From Bacteroidota bacterium (GTDB lineage: Bacteria; Bacteroidota; Bacteroidia; B-17B0; Aurantibacillaceae), in the NCBI GenBank assembly GCA_018267825.1, contig JAFDXR010000001.1:877-64876 (forward strand): 64,000 nt of DNA, read 5' to 3'. The notes beneath the pieces were generated by a model. That model did not search any database. It saw nothing but the letters and a program-made list of their open reading frames with translations, and was not told where the DNA came from. Position 1 is the stretch's first letter. Every line of letters begins with the position of its first letter. A program made the position numbers and the translations under genes. Positions 18,775 through 28,109 of the stretch are shown one piece after another.

Positions 18775-20388
18775 TTATGCTTCGATCGCCACTTTCGGGG
18801 CTGCAGCCATAATTTCATCATTGGCAGCAGATGCATATTGTTCAAAGTTTTTGAGGAACGATGCCGCCAGATTCTGTGCTGTCTGATCGTAAGCTGCTTT
18901 ATCTGACCATGAGTTTTTAGGATCTAAAATCTCAGATGGCACATTGGTGCAGGCTTTCGGATAATTCAGTTTGAAATAAGGAGTTGTTCCGTATTCTACT
19001 TTATCGAGTTCGCCCGATAAAGCAGCAGTAATGAGTGAACGTGTGTAAGATAATTTGATACGGCTTCCCACACCGTATTTTCCGCCAACCCAACCGGTGT
19101 TGAGCAGCCATACGTTTACTTTATGTTTTTTCAGTTTCTCACCCATTAACTCCGCATATTTTGTAGGATGTAAAGGCAGGAACACTTTACCGAAACATGC
19201 TGAGAAAGTTAATGTAGGTTCTGTAATACCCATTTCAGTACCGGCTACTTTGGCTGTGTAACCACTGATGAAGTGATACATGGCCTGTGCAGGTGTTAAT
19301 TTTGAGATCGGAGGTAATACCCCGAATGCATCACAGGTCAGGAAGAAAATATTTTTAGGGATATCGCCTACTGCAGGAGTCACTGCATTGTCGATATAAT
19401 GAGCAGGGTAACTTACGCGTGTATTCTCTGTTTTAGAGATATTTGCATAATCTACCGTGGTTGTTCCTTCGTAGAAATCGATATTCTCGAGCAGTGAACC
19501 GAATTTAATCGCGTTGAAGATCTGTGGTTCTTTTTCAGCAGAGAGGTCTACGCATTTGGCATAGCAGCCACCTTCGAAGTTGAATACCGATTTATCGCTC
19601 CATCCGTGTTCATCGTCACCAATGAGTTTACGGTTAGGATCAGCCGAAAGAGTGGTTTTACCGGTACCTGATAAACCGAAGAAAACAGCTGTATCACCGT
19701 CTTTACCGATATTGGCAGAGCAGTGCATGGATAATACTTTCTTCTCGTGTGGAAGAATATAATTGAGAACTGCGAAAATTCCTTTTTTGATCTCACCGGT
19801 ATATGCTGTACCACCGATGAGGATAATTTTTTTGCTGAAGTTCAGTACAGCAAAGTTATGCTGACGGGTTCCGTCTACCTTCGGATCCGCTTTGAATCCA
19901 GGGGCATTAATGATCAACCAGTCGTGTTTAAAATCGAGGATTTCTTCTTTGGTCGGACGCAGGAACAGGTTGTTGGCAAACAGGTTACTCCACGGATACT
20001 CCGTTACCACGCGGATATTGATGCGGTACTGCGGATCAGCGCAGGCATAAGCATCGCGAATCCACACTTCTTTACCTGATAAATAGGCTAACATACGGTT
20101 ATGCAATACATCAAATTTATCGGCATCAAAACGGTTGTTCACATCTCCCCACCAAACCGAATCTTTTGTTGTATCATCATAAACCACGAATTTATCTTTA
20201 GGTGAACGGCCTGTAAACTCGCCGGTATCAATAGCCAGGGCACCTACATCAGTTAACACGCCTTGCCCGCGTGCCACGGTTTCTTCTACCAATTCAGATG
20301 GGTGAAGGTTCCAATACGCCATTTCCACGTTACCTAAACCAAGTTGGCTCACCGAAAAATCTTTCGCTTTTAGTCCTATTTCGTTCAT
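18775..20388 (-). CDS. pckA: Phosphoenolpyruvate carboxykinase (ATP)
   Basis: The protein has 537 residues, normal for the ATP-dependent enzyme. The kinase-1a P-loop FFGLSGTGKTTLSAD and the kinase-2/metal motif LIGDDEHGW are intact, as are FTGRSPKDKFVV near the N-terminus (Arg that binds oxaloacetate) and the adenine-binding LNTGWVGGKYGVG near the C-terminus. It converts oxaloacetate and ATP to PEP, CO2 and ADP at the entry to gluconeogenesis. It is monocistronic, with its own terminator. The 214 bp upstream gap (20389-20602) is AT-rich and shows nothing else. Confidence 0.97.
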   Translation of the reverse strand: MNEIGLKAKDFSVSQLGLGNVEMAYWNLHPSELVEETVARGQGVLTDVGALAIDTGEFTGRSPKDKFVVYDDTTKDSVWWGDVNNRFDADKFDVLHNRMLAYLSGKEVWIRDAYACADPQYRINIRVVTEYPWSNLFANNLFLRPTKEEILDFKHDWLIINAPGFKADPKVDGTRQHNFAVLNFSKKIILIGGTAYTGEIKKGIFAVLNYILPHEKKVLSMHCSANIGKDGDTAVFFGLSGTGKTTLSADPNRKLIGDDEHGWSDKSVFNFEGGCYAKCVDLSAEKEPQIFNAIKFGSLLENIDFYEGTTTVDYANISKTENTRVSYPAHYIDNAVTPAVGDIPKNIFFLTCDAFGVLPPISKLTPAQAMYHFISGYTAKVAGTEMGITEPTLTFSACFGKVFLPLHPTKYAELMGEKLKKHKVNVWLLNTGWVGGKYGVGSRIKLSYTRSLITAALSGELDKVEYGTTPYFKLNYPKACTNVPSEILDPKNSWSDKAAYDQTAQNLAASFLKNFEQYASAANDEIMAAAPKVAIEA

Positions 20389-20602
20389 TATTAAAGTGTT
20401 TAGTTAATTAGACTGCAAAAATACGAAAAAAAAGGCCTCTTTTTCCTGACGGTTTTCCACAATTTCACAAAACGTTGTTTAAAAAATAAGGGAGATTTTG
20501 CCAGATATAAAAGGCAATGAAGTGGTTATCAGGAAGTTTTAAATGCATGATAATCAATAGTTAAGCTTACTAAAGCATTAACTGATATATATCAGGCCCG
20601 TT

Positions 20603-21661
20603 TTATTTATAGGTGGGACGATTCAGGCTTTTACCCAAAGCACGCCCATAACCCGGACTGGTATTATAACGCAGGCTGATCTCAAGACCACCTTTGGCTT
20701 TGGACGCCGAAGATAGCTGGGAGAGGTTAAAGTCATAACTCAAGCCCATCCCGAATTTATCCCATTGTACCAGCATGGTTGGAATAACTGCATCTTTCAC
20801 ACGATAATAGGCACCGAAAGAAATAGCTGCTGCTTTCTTTTCTTTGGTATAAACCGACTGATCCTGTAATATATACTTAAACATGAATCCCATATTTAAT
20901 TCCTGAGCCGGGCCCTGGCGCATGTATATAAGGCTTGGAACCAGTGCAATACCGGCACCTTTAATACCGATATCGAAATTGGCATGGCCAACAAACTTCA
21001 TATACTGCCTGTCCTGGCTCGATACATAAGAATACGTCGGGGAATTGTAGTGAAACACTGACGCGCCAATATCTGCTTTGGTTCCGTCCTGTGCACTGAT
21101 GAATCGTTCGCTTTTCGCAAAATGCCAGTCGATCCCACCTGAAAAATCAGGTTGAATAAACATATTGGCCGGTACAGCCTCGCCGGAAGGTGTGTTGGCA
21201 TTGTATGAATAACCATCGTACTGGCTTTCCCAGCGAAGTTTACTCGGATTGAGGGTCCGGTAATTGATTCCTCCGCCAAGGCCCAATGACAGCTTGCTAT
21301 ACTGGCTTACTTTCAACACCACGTTAAATCCCAACTGGGCGGTCAGCGTTCCCATACCGGCATCGCCGGCTTTGTCGTTATACACGGTCAGCGAAGTTCC
21401 GAAATATGTTTTCTTTAATTTGAGATGATGTAAAGCCTTCTCAACAGAGAGACCATAAGTCTGATACGGCGATGCTACACTGGCCCATTGATTCCTGTAA
21501 TTGGCTATAACACGGGTATCATAAGCCGTGGAGCTTAATGCCGGATTAATAACCACAGGCGTTTCATTGTATTGCGAAAAATGAACATCCTGTGCGTATA
21601 CCGCAGCCGGCAATACAGCCAATGCAGCCTGAATGAGTTTTTTATTAAATGATTTCATCAT
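20603..21661 (-). CDS. PorP/SprF family T9SS outer-membrane protein
   Basis: The protein has 352 residues with a signal peptide (MKSFNKKLIQAALAVLPAAV). It has the PorP/SprF signature QDVHFSQYNETPVVINPALS, followed by YRNQWASVASPYQTYGLSVE. The remainder is a predicted beta-barrel. PorP/SprF proteins help deliver or anchor T9SS substrates that carry type-B (CHU_C) tails. The gene lies 18 bp downstream of exactly such a cargo gene, so the two probably form a secretion pair. Confidence 0.92.
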   Translation of the reverse strand: MMKSFNKKLIQAALAVLPAAVYAQDVHFSQYNETPVVINPALSSTAYDTRVIANYRNQWASVASPYQTYGLSVEKALHHLKLKKTYFGTSLTVYNDKAGDAGMGTLTAQLGFNVVLKVSQYSKLSLGLGGGINYRTLNPSKLRWESQYDGYSYNANTPSGEAVPANMFIQPDFSGGIDWHFAKSERFISAQDGTKADIGASVFHYNSPTYSYVSSQDRQYMKFVGHANFDIGIKGAGIALVPSLIYMRQGPAQELNMGFMFKYILQDQSVYTKEKKAAAISFGAYYRVKDAVIPTMLVQWDKFGMGLSYDFNLSQLSSASKAKGGLEISLRYNTSPGYGRALGKSLNRPTYK

Positions 21662-21679
21662 ACTTTCCGGATTGTTTAA

Positions 21680-24600
21680 TTATCGGATCAATGTAATATT
21701 ACCTTTTAAACTGAATGGTTTGCCATCAATGGTGATTCCATCCACGCGGTATACAAAAACACCGGTATCCATCGGTTTTCCCCTGAAGGAGCCATCCCAG
21801 CCAACAGTCTTATCGGTTGTTTCAAATACTTTTTCACCCCAGCGATCAAAGATCTGCAGATTAAATGTCCCGACACAGAATCCATGAATATTGACGTAAT
21901 CGTTAAGTCCATCGTTGTTTGGAGAGAAGGCATTTGGTATAAAGAAATCGCCGCAGATAAAATCCACTTTTACAATCACTGTATCGCTCGAAAAACAATG
22001 CGGTGAATTATACCCGGTTACAATGTACATAGTGGTTACTGTCGGAGTAGCCGCTGTTACACTGCATGTAGGGCAGGTGAGCCAGGTGGATGGTGTCCAG
22101 TTATAGGTTAGTCCACCGGTTGCTGTGATGGTTGCTGTTTGCCCTACTCTTACAGTCGTATCGCCGAATGCCGTTACAGTAGGAGTTATCGCCACATCAA
22201 TAAAATTATCGATCACCAGTGTATCGGATCCGTAAGGGTTTGTAACAACCAGTCCAACTGTATAATCGCCCGGTGCACTGTAGCATACCTGTGGATTTGC
22301 AGCATTCGATGTCGGCGGTGTGCCACCCGGGAATGCCCACTGGTAGGTCGTTGGTGTACCCGTACTTACACTGGTATTGGAGAAAGTCACACAACCGTTC
22401 ACACAGATAGAATCTTCAGTAGATGTTGTAAATCCAGCTGTAGGCGGAATACAATCGTGTACCACCAGGCTGAAAGTTCCTTTGCCTGTACACTGCCCGT
22501 TGTTCACGGCAACAGTATACACAACCGTACTTGTTGTTGTGGGTTTTGCGGTAACCGAAGCTGTATTGGATGCGCCGAGTATGGCCGTTGCCGGAGTCCA
22601 GGTATACGAGAAACCGGCACCGGTTGGCGATGCTGTTAAAGCCACTGTACTGCCCAGACAAACAGAAGGGCTTGCAGCTGTAATGGTAGGCGTAACTGCC
22701 GGCAGCACACTCACCGTTATAACGGCCGGGAACACAACGCAACCTCCGGCTGTTAAACCGGCTACAGAGTACGTGGTGGTGGTCGACGGGTTTGCTATAA
22801 CCACCGAACCCGTGGTAGCACTTAAGCCTGTACCCGGAGCCCAGCTGTAAGTAGCCGCTCCTGTGGCCGTTAACGTAGCGGTGGTTGTACCCTGGCAAAT
22901 ATTGGTTCCCGACGACACAACAGTTACGGTTGTTGGTGGCATCACGGTGACCATGACTGTTTTGGTTGATATACAACTTCCTGTTGTACCTGTAACTGTA
23001 TATGTGGTTGTTACTGTAGGCGATGCACTTGTATTTGCAGTGGATGTGGAACTAAGCCCGGTTGCCGGTGACCAGCTATAACTGGTAGCACCACTGGCAG
23101 TAAGTGATACAGGCGTGCCTCCGGCACAATATGTTCCGCTGGTCGGGGTTACAGTAAGGCTTACATTGACGACGCTCACCGTGGCTACCGAAGTGACTGT
23201 ACATGAGCTGTTACTGCCGATGACTGTATAATTTGTTGTGGAAGATGGATTGGCTGTAACATTGGGACCAGATGTTCCGCTTAGCCCCGTGCCCGGTGTC
23301 CAGCTGTAATTTGTAGCACCTGAAGCTGTTATAGAGGTCCCTGATCCTCCCGAACAAATGGTTGTATTGCTTGGTGTAACAGTGAGGTTAATGGCCGGCG
23401 CCACACTAACCGATGCTACGGCTGTAGCTGTACAGTTACCGCTACCGGTCATAACGGTATAGGTCGTTGGTGTGGTTGGCGATACGGTAACGCTGGCTAC
23501 TCCCGGAGGATTTGTACCGCTGGAAGCCGTCCATGTGTAGGTTGATCCGCTGGTGGCGTTTAACACAGCCGACTGGCCACTGCAAATCGTTGTACTGGTT
23601 GGAGTTACCGAAACACTGGCTGATGGCCCCACGGTAACGGTAGTAACAGCGCTGTTGGTACAGGTACCATTGCTTCCGATAACCGTATAGGTTGTATTCA
23701 CTGTAGGTGTAGCTGTGACATTGGAACCCGATGATGAACTTAATGAGGAAGAGGGTGTCCAGGTATAACTGGCTCCACCGCCGGCAACGAGCGAGGCATT
23801 TTGCCCACTACAGATTCCCTGGTTTGGTGTTACGGTGATGGTTGGTTGTGGGGCAACCGGAATATTGAAAATAGTACCGGATGTACATCCGGGTATACTT
23901 GTGAGCACTGTATACGTTGTCGTTACTGTGGGTGAGACGACGACCGTGGCCGTATTGGGCGGATTGGGTCCGGTGGAGGCTGTCCATGTATAGGTAGTGC
24001 CACCGGAGGCAACGACTGTGCTCGATCCGGCGCCGCAAACAACGGTAGGCGACGCGGTCACGTTAACAGTCGGTGTCGGTAATACCTGGATGGTAGCTGA
24101 GCCGGTTGCCGAAACCGTACCCTGTGTAGCGGTGAGATTAATGGTATACGTGCCCGGACCTGTAAATGAAATCGTGGTAGTGCCGCTGTTTGGCGGTGTA
24201 AACACTACATTGGCAGAGCTTGCTGTCCATGAGAATGTTGTTGGAACAGTAGATGTGAATGCAGCATTGATTGTTGCCAGTTCACATACCGGTGATGGCA
24301 GGGTGAAAGAAATAGCGCTGGTAGGTGTTGCAGAGGCTGAAAGTTTAACATTATCAACGGCAAAGGAAGGATCGGTTCCCACCCCATCATCGTTATTGGT
24401 CCAGTTAAACCCAACTTTCACACTGGCATTGTTATTCGCGGTAGCAGGAAGTGGTATAGAGAGTGTTGTCCAAAGTCCCTGTCCGGCACAGGCCCCGTTA
24501 TTGGTTGCTGCCGGGGTACTGATGGTTGACCATGTTGTACCGTCGAAATACATAATGGTAGCGAAATCGTTACCCGGGTCACCTTCCATGATATAATCAA

Positions 24601-25042
24601 ATGTGAGTGTGATATTGTTTTGTCCGCTACAATTAATGGTAGGACTCTCCGCACGGCGGTTTGTTGTAACCTGACTGGTGCCAAGACCTGCATCGTAAGC
24701 CGCACCGCAATCACCGGTTGGACAGCTGAATGCTGCCAAGGGAGATGATGCAACGTTTCCGACATGTAGCGTTCTGTTTAAGCTGTTGGTTCCGGTTGAG
24801 CAGCCATCTTCGCCGCAGTTTCCGGCAACAACACCACCTTCTGTGGCGCTGACATACCATTGATTCGCTGCACTCTGGTTTGTTCCGGTATTGGTTACAG
24901 TCCAGATACCATTCCCGGAATTTGACCCGTTGGCCAGGTGATTCTGGTTACATCCTGTCCCGAAATTTTCGGTCCAGAAAACCTGTGAAAAACCCAGGTT
25001 ATATAATGCCATTAACACAAAAGCAAATACTATTTTCTTCAT
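21680..25042 (-). CDS. Giant surface protein with repeated Ig/PKD-like domains and CHU_C (gliding-type) sorting tail
   Basis: The ATG at 25042 gives 1120 residues with a signal peptide (MKKIVFAFVLMALYNLGFSQ); upstream in-frame codons to 25135 lack one. An N-terminal jelly-roll/MAM-like domain (to ~270) is followed by about nine ~75-residue repeats of the form ICSGQxxxLxAxGxxxYTWTPxxGL and NTTYTVIGSNGxC, then a PKD domain (FTTSTEDSICVNGCVTFSNT). The C-terminus is the CHU_C type-B T9SS signal (FFIPNAFSPNNDGLNDY, IFDRWGEKVFET, WDG). It is probably a Thr/Ser-rich surface adhesin exported with the adjacent PorP/SprF protein. Confidence 0.9.
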   Translation of the reverse strand: MKKIVFAFVLMALYNLGFSQVFWTENFGTGCNQNHLANGSNSGNGIWTVTNTGTNQSAANQWYVSATEGGVVAGNCGEDGCSTGTNSLNRTLHVGNVASSPLAAFSCPTGDCGAAYDAGLGTSQVTTNRRAESPTINCSGQNNITLTFDYIMEGDPGNDFATIMYFDGTTWSTISTPAATNNGACAGQGLWTTLSIPLPATANNNASVKVGFNWTNNDDGVGTDPSFAVDNVKLSASATPTSAISFTLPSPVCELATINAAFTSTVPTTFSWTASSANVVFTPPNSGTTTISFTGPGTYTINLTATQGTVSATGSATIQVLPTPTVNVTASPTVVCGAGSSTVVASGGTTYTWTASTGPNPPNTATVVVSPTVTTTYTVLTSIPGCTSGTIFNIPVAPQPTITVTPNQGICSGQNASLVAGGGASYTWTPSSSLSSSSGSNVTATPTVNTTYTVIGSNGTCTNSAVTTVTVGPSASVSVTPTSTTICSGQSAVLNATSGSTYTWTASSGTNPPGVASVTVSPTTPTTYTVMTGSGNCTATAVASVSVAPAINLTVTPSNTTICSGGSGTSITASGATNYSWTPGTGLSGTSGPNVTANPSSTTNYTVIGSNSSCTVTSVATVSVVNVSLTVTPTSGTYCAGGTPVSLTASGATSYSWSPATGLSSTSTANTSASPTVTTTYTVTGTTGSCISTKTVMVTVMPPTTVTVVSSGTNICQGTTTATLTATGAATYSWAPGTGLSATTGSVVIANPSTTTTYSVAGLTAGGCVVFPAVITVSVLPAVTPTITAASPSVCLGSTVALTASPTGAGFSYTWTPATAILGASNTASVTAKPTTTSTVVYTVAVNNGQCTGKGTFSLVVHDCIPPTAGFTTSTEDSICVNGCVTFSNTSVSTGTPTTYQWAFPGGTPPTSNAANPQVCYSAPGDYTVGLVVTNPYGSDTLVIDNFIDVAITPTVTAFGDTTVRVGQTATITATGGLTYNWTPSTWLTCPTCSVTAATPTVTTMYIVTGYNSPHCFSSDTVIVKVDFICGDFFIPNAFSPNNDGLNDYVNIHGFCVGTFNLQIFDRWGEKVFETTDKTVGWDGSFRGKPMDTGVFVYRVDGITIDGKPFSLKGNITLIR

Positions 25043-25179
25043 ATAGATTGGGGTAATCTTGATGACTTTAAATGTAGCGAATAAAGCCGTCCGAAGCAAG
25101 TGGATAACACTCTGAGTTATTGAGCAGAAGCTCAAAGTGAGGGGGGAAAAGATTTAGTACTGTTTTAACGATTCCTGCT

Positions 25180-25848
25180 TTATTTTCCAATCCGGATGGG
25201 ATCGCCCAGAAAATGAGGTTTGGCCGGGAAAATAAAAAGATCGAGAACGCATTTTACACGTGCAAAATACTCCCGGATGCTGGTCTTCAACGAATAGTTG
25301 TTATGAACTTCGCGGGCATTGAAAGCAATGGCATGAATACCCTCATGTTTCGCAATAAATAATGCCCGTTGATTATGAAACTGCTGCGACACCACAATGA
25401 TACTGTCCTCACCGAATACTTTCTTACAACGAACCATACTATCGAATGTCCGAAAGCCTGCATAATCCAGATAAATACAGGAATCGGGAACGCCCAGGGC
25501 GATTAAAGCCTGCTGCATATCGGTAGGTTCATCGTAATCGGCTTTACGGTTATCGCCACTCACCAAAAGATATTTTACCTTATTGTGTTTGTACAAATCG
25601 GCCGCGGCTTCCATGCGGTAACTGAAATAAAGATTAGGGCCGTGAACCGTGTTTTTACTTGCCCCCAGCACAAGGCCCACCTTGCGTGACGGAATAGCCG
25701 AAATATCCGAATAAATGCCGGATGCCGTACTTTTTACAATCCAGTAATTACAGGCCATAATAACCAGGGATATGGCTATCATACCATATAATAACCACCT
25801 GGTGTAGCGGCTTTTTACGATACCTGAAAAGGTGTCTTTTAATTTCAT
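25180..25848 (-). CDS. SanA/YdcF-like DUF218 membrane protein
   Basis: The protein has 222 residues with one N-terminal transmembrane segment (LLYGMIAISLVIMACNYWIV). The DUF218 domain follows: VGLVLGASKNTVHGPNLYFSY, then YLLVSGDN (~95), DYAGFRTFDSMVRCKKVF (~128-145) and VVSQQFHNQRALFIAKHEG (~152-170). This pattern matches SanA, an E. coli protein tied to envelope barrier function and vancomycin exclusion. The molecular activity of SanA is not settled. The gene is a single unit. Confidence 0.85.
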   Translation of the reverse strand: MKLKDTFSGIVKSRYTRWLLYGMIAISLVIMACNYWIVKSTASGIYSDISAIPSRKVGLVLGASKNTVHGPNLYFSYRMEAAADLYKHNKVKYLLVSGDNRKADYDEPTDMQQALIALGVPDSCIYLDYAGFRTFDSMVRCKKVFGEDSIIVVSQQFHNQRALFIAKHEGIHAIAFNAREVHNNYSLKTSIREYFARVKCVLDLFIFPAKPHFLGDPIRIGK

Positions 25849-25938
25849 AGAGGTAGGAAATCGAATCTAAAGGTAATTCAGGGATTCCCGAAGCACCAAG
25901 TTAAATTTTGTAAATGGCGGGGATTTACAACTGTTTCT

Positions 25939-26796
25939 TTAAAGAAAAATATCTGTGATGACAAAGACCGCAAAAATAACGCTGGCAATGCCATTGGTAG
26001 TTCCGAAAGCCAGGTTGACGCGACTCAGATCATTTGGTTTCACGATGGAATGCTGATACACGATCAGTCCGCTGTAAATAGCTGCTCCCACCCAGTAAAT
26101 CCAGGAGAAATGCCCGTAATAGCCGGCGAAAATAATCAACCCGACAGAGAAAGCATGAAGCACTTCTGAAGCTCTCAATGCATTCTTTTTCCCGAGTAAT
26201 ACAGGGATAGAATTAAGTTTATGAGCCCGGTCGAATTCTTCATCCTGCAGCGCATAAATGATATCGAAACCACTGGTCCAGAAGAATACGGTGAAAGAGA
26301 ACAACAGTGGCAACAGATCAAAAACACCTGTCACTGCCAGGTAAGCTCCTATAGGTGCGAGGGCGAGACCTGCTCCAAGCACCAGATGACACAGGGGCGT
26401 GAACCGTTTGGTATAGCTGTAACCCAGCACGACCAGCAAGGCCACTGGCGACAGGTAAAAACAAACAGGATTAATAAAATAAGTAACTGTCATAAACAGC
26501 AGGCTATTAACGATGGTAAAAACCAGGGCATTGCCCGGCTTTATAATTCCGGCGGGAATTTCGCGGATGGCCGTACGGGGATTGAGGGCATCAAAACGGC
26601 GGTCGATATACCGGTTAAAGGCCATGGCAGCCGTACGTGCAAAAACCATACAACCTATAACTTTGGCAAACAACCACCAGTCGTGAAAGGGTTGTACCTT
26701 TTGAATAGCCAGTGTAAACCCTATGAGAGCAAATGGCATGGCAAAAACCGTGTGACTGAATTTAATGAGTGATAGGTAGTGTTTAATGGTTGACAT
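25939..26796 (-). CDS. mqnP: UbiA-family prenyltransferase, likely MqnP of menaquinone synthesis
   Basis: The protein has 285 residues and about eight transmembrane helices. Both Asp-rich prenyl-diphosphate/Mg motifs are present: NRYIDRRFD (Asn61, Asp65, Asp69) and LQDEEFDRAHK (Asp185, Asp189). It belongs to the 4-hydroxybenzoate polyprenyltransferase-like group; because the genome has mqnA, the likely role is prenylation of the futalosine-pathway naphthoate intermediate (MqnP). The acceptor is inferred, not seen. It is preceded by a small membrane-protein gene 4 bp upstream and by yicC, suggesting one operon. Confidence 0.82.
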   Translation of the reverse strand: MSTIKHYLSLIKFSHTVFAMPFALIGFTLAIQKVQPFHDWWLFAKVIGCMVFARTAAMAFNRYIDRRFDALNPRTAIREIPAGIIKPGNALVFTIVNSLLFMTVTYFINPVCFYLSPVALLVVLGYSYTKRFTPLCHLVLGAGLALAPIGAYLAVTGVFDLLPLLFSFTVFFWTSGFDIIYALQDEEFDRAHKLNSIPVLLGKKNALRASEVLHAFSVGLIIFAGYYGHFSWIYWVGAAIYSGLIVYQHSIVKPNDLSRVNLAFGTTNGIASVIFAVFVITDIFL

Positions 26797-26800
26797 GGAA

Positions 26801-27046
26801 TTAATGTCTGAAAATTAATACGAGAAGAAAAATAACGGGAACGGAGCATAATAACATGCTGATATACCCCATGCCATACCGGGCATACTCATATTTTGCA
26901 TTCTGAAATACATTCACCGTCGCAAATCCAAAGCCGATAATAGCCGATAGCAATGAGAAAAATAAAAGGAATGGATTGATGAGAAGTACACAGGCTAAGA
27001 TTCCCAGGGCCAGACTAACGTATCCTGAAAGTTTATAGAGTGACAT
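26801..27046 (-). CDS. Small hydrophobic membrane protein
   Basis: The protein has 81 residues with two or three hydrophobic helices (LSGYVSLALGILACVLLI, FLLFFSLLSAIIGFGF, ISMLLCSVPVIFLLVLIF). It belongs to no family I recognise. It is wedged between yicC (25 bp) and the mqnP-like gene (4 bp) on the same strand, which supports it as a real operon member. Confidence 0.65.
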   Translation of the reverse strand: MSLYKLSGYVSLALGILACVLLINPFLLFFSLLSAIIGFGFATVNVFQNAKYEYARYGMGYISMLLCSVPVIFLLVLIFRH

Positions 27047-27071
27047 GTTGGAGTGTTTAAATAACCACGCG

Positions 27072-27941
27072 TTACAACACGTTATTGGTTTGTTCTTTTA
27101 TTTTTTCGAGTTCATCTTTCATCTCCACCACCATTTTCTGCATGGCGGCATCATTGGCTTTTGAACCGATAGTATTTATTTCGCGACCGATTTCCTGGGC
27201 AATAAAATTGAGTTTACGACCGCCAGCAGGCTCTTTCATGGTCTTAATAAAATAATCGAGATGGGTTTTGAGACGCACTTTTTCCTCATTAATATCGAGT
27301 CTTTCGATATAGAATATCAATTCCTGCTCAAACCGGTTTTTATCAATTTTATCCTGGCCAATCACTTCACTGAGATTGCGCGTAATACGTTCACGAACAG
27401 ACTGTACGCGGCCAGCATCCATATCTGTTATTTTATTCAAACAGGTTTGAATATTTCCGATGCGCGTTTCAAAGTCCTTTTCAATGGAACGACCTTCGTC
27501 TGTTCTGAATTTATTTAACTCTTCAATGGCCAATAAAATAACAGAGCTGATCTCTTTCCATTCATTTTCATCGGGCTCTTTACGCTCCGATTTTAATACA
27601 TCCGGCATTTTCAGAACATAAGACAAGATGTGATCGGTTGGCTCATTCAATTCCCTGGCCAGGTTTTTCACCTGTTCGTAGTATTGCTTTGCCAGTGCCG
27701 AATTGATCTGTACCGGTGCTTCTTCTATTTTATTTTCGATGTATACCGAAAGGTCTATTTTACCGCGTTCGAGCAGGCGGGTAATTTCACTTTTAACTTC
27801 GTGTTCCTTATCACGGAATGTGGATGATAATCGTAAATTAAGATCTACACCTTTGCTATTCAGGGATCTGATCTCAACGGAAACGGTTTTGTTTGTAAAC
27901 TCTTTACTGGCTTTTCCGAAGCCGGTCATGGATTTAAGCAT
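27072..27941 (-). CDS. yicC: YicC family endoribonuclease
   Basis: The ATG at 27941 gives 289 residues beginning MLKSMTGFGKASKEF, the family hallmark (M-x-x-SMTGFG). The DUF1732 C-terminal motif is also present (YIERLDINEEKVRLKTHLDY, then GRKLNFIAQEIGREINTIGS with AQEmxREaNTxGSK-like spacing). YicC proteins are RNA nucleases linked to small-RNA turnover in E. coli. An ATG two codons upstream (27947) is also possible. It heads an apparent operon with the small membrane protein and mqnP. Confidence 0.92.
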   Translation of the reverse strand: MLKSMTGFGKASKEFTNKTVSVEIRSLNSKGVDLNLRLSSTFRDKEHEVKSEITRLLERGKIDLSVYIENKIEEAPVQINSALAKQYYEQVKNLARELNEPTDHILSYVLKMPDVLKSERKEPDENEWKEISSVILLAIEELNKFRTDEGRSIEKDFETRIGNIQTCLNKITDMDAGRVQSVRERITRNLSEVIGQDKIDKNRFEQELIFYIERLDINEEKVRLKTHLDYFIKTMKEPAGGRKLNFIAQEIGREINTIGSKANDAAMQKMVVEMKDELEKIKEQTNNVL

Positions 27942-28109
27942 GCACAAAAATACGCAATATTTCTACGCTTGCCACACCTTATCAGATGGAGATTACGGCA
28001 CGTGGAGACGTCTCAGATTTGACAAGAGATTCCTCCGCTGCGATCCTTTTATGGCCAGAGGCTTGCCGAAGGTGAACGGAATGACAATACGTTTGCCCTG
28101 ATGACTGTA

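Noticed and set aside
22139-24596. Several 60-200 codon frames opposite the giant surface protein
   Set aside because: They are shadows of the low-complexity Thr/Ser/Val repeats of the real gene on the other strand.
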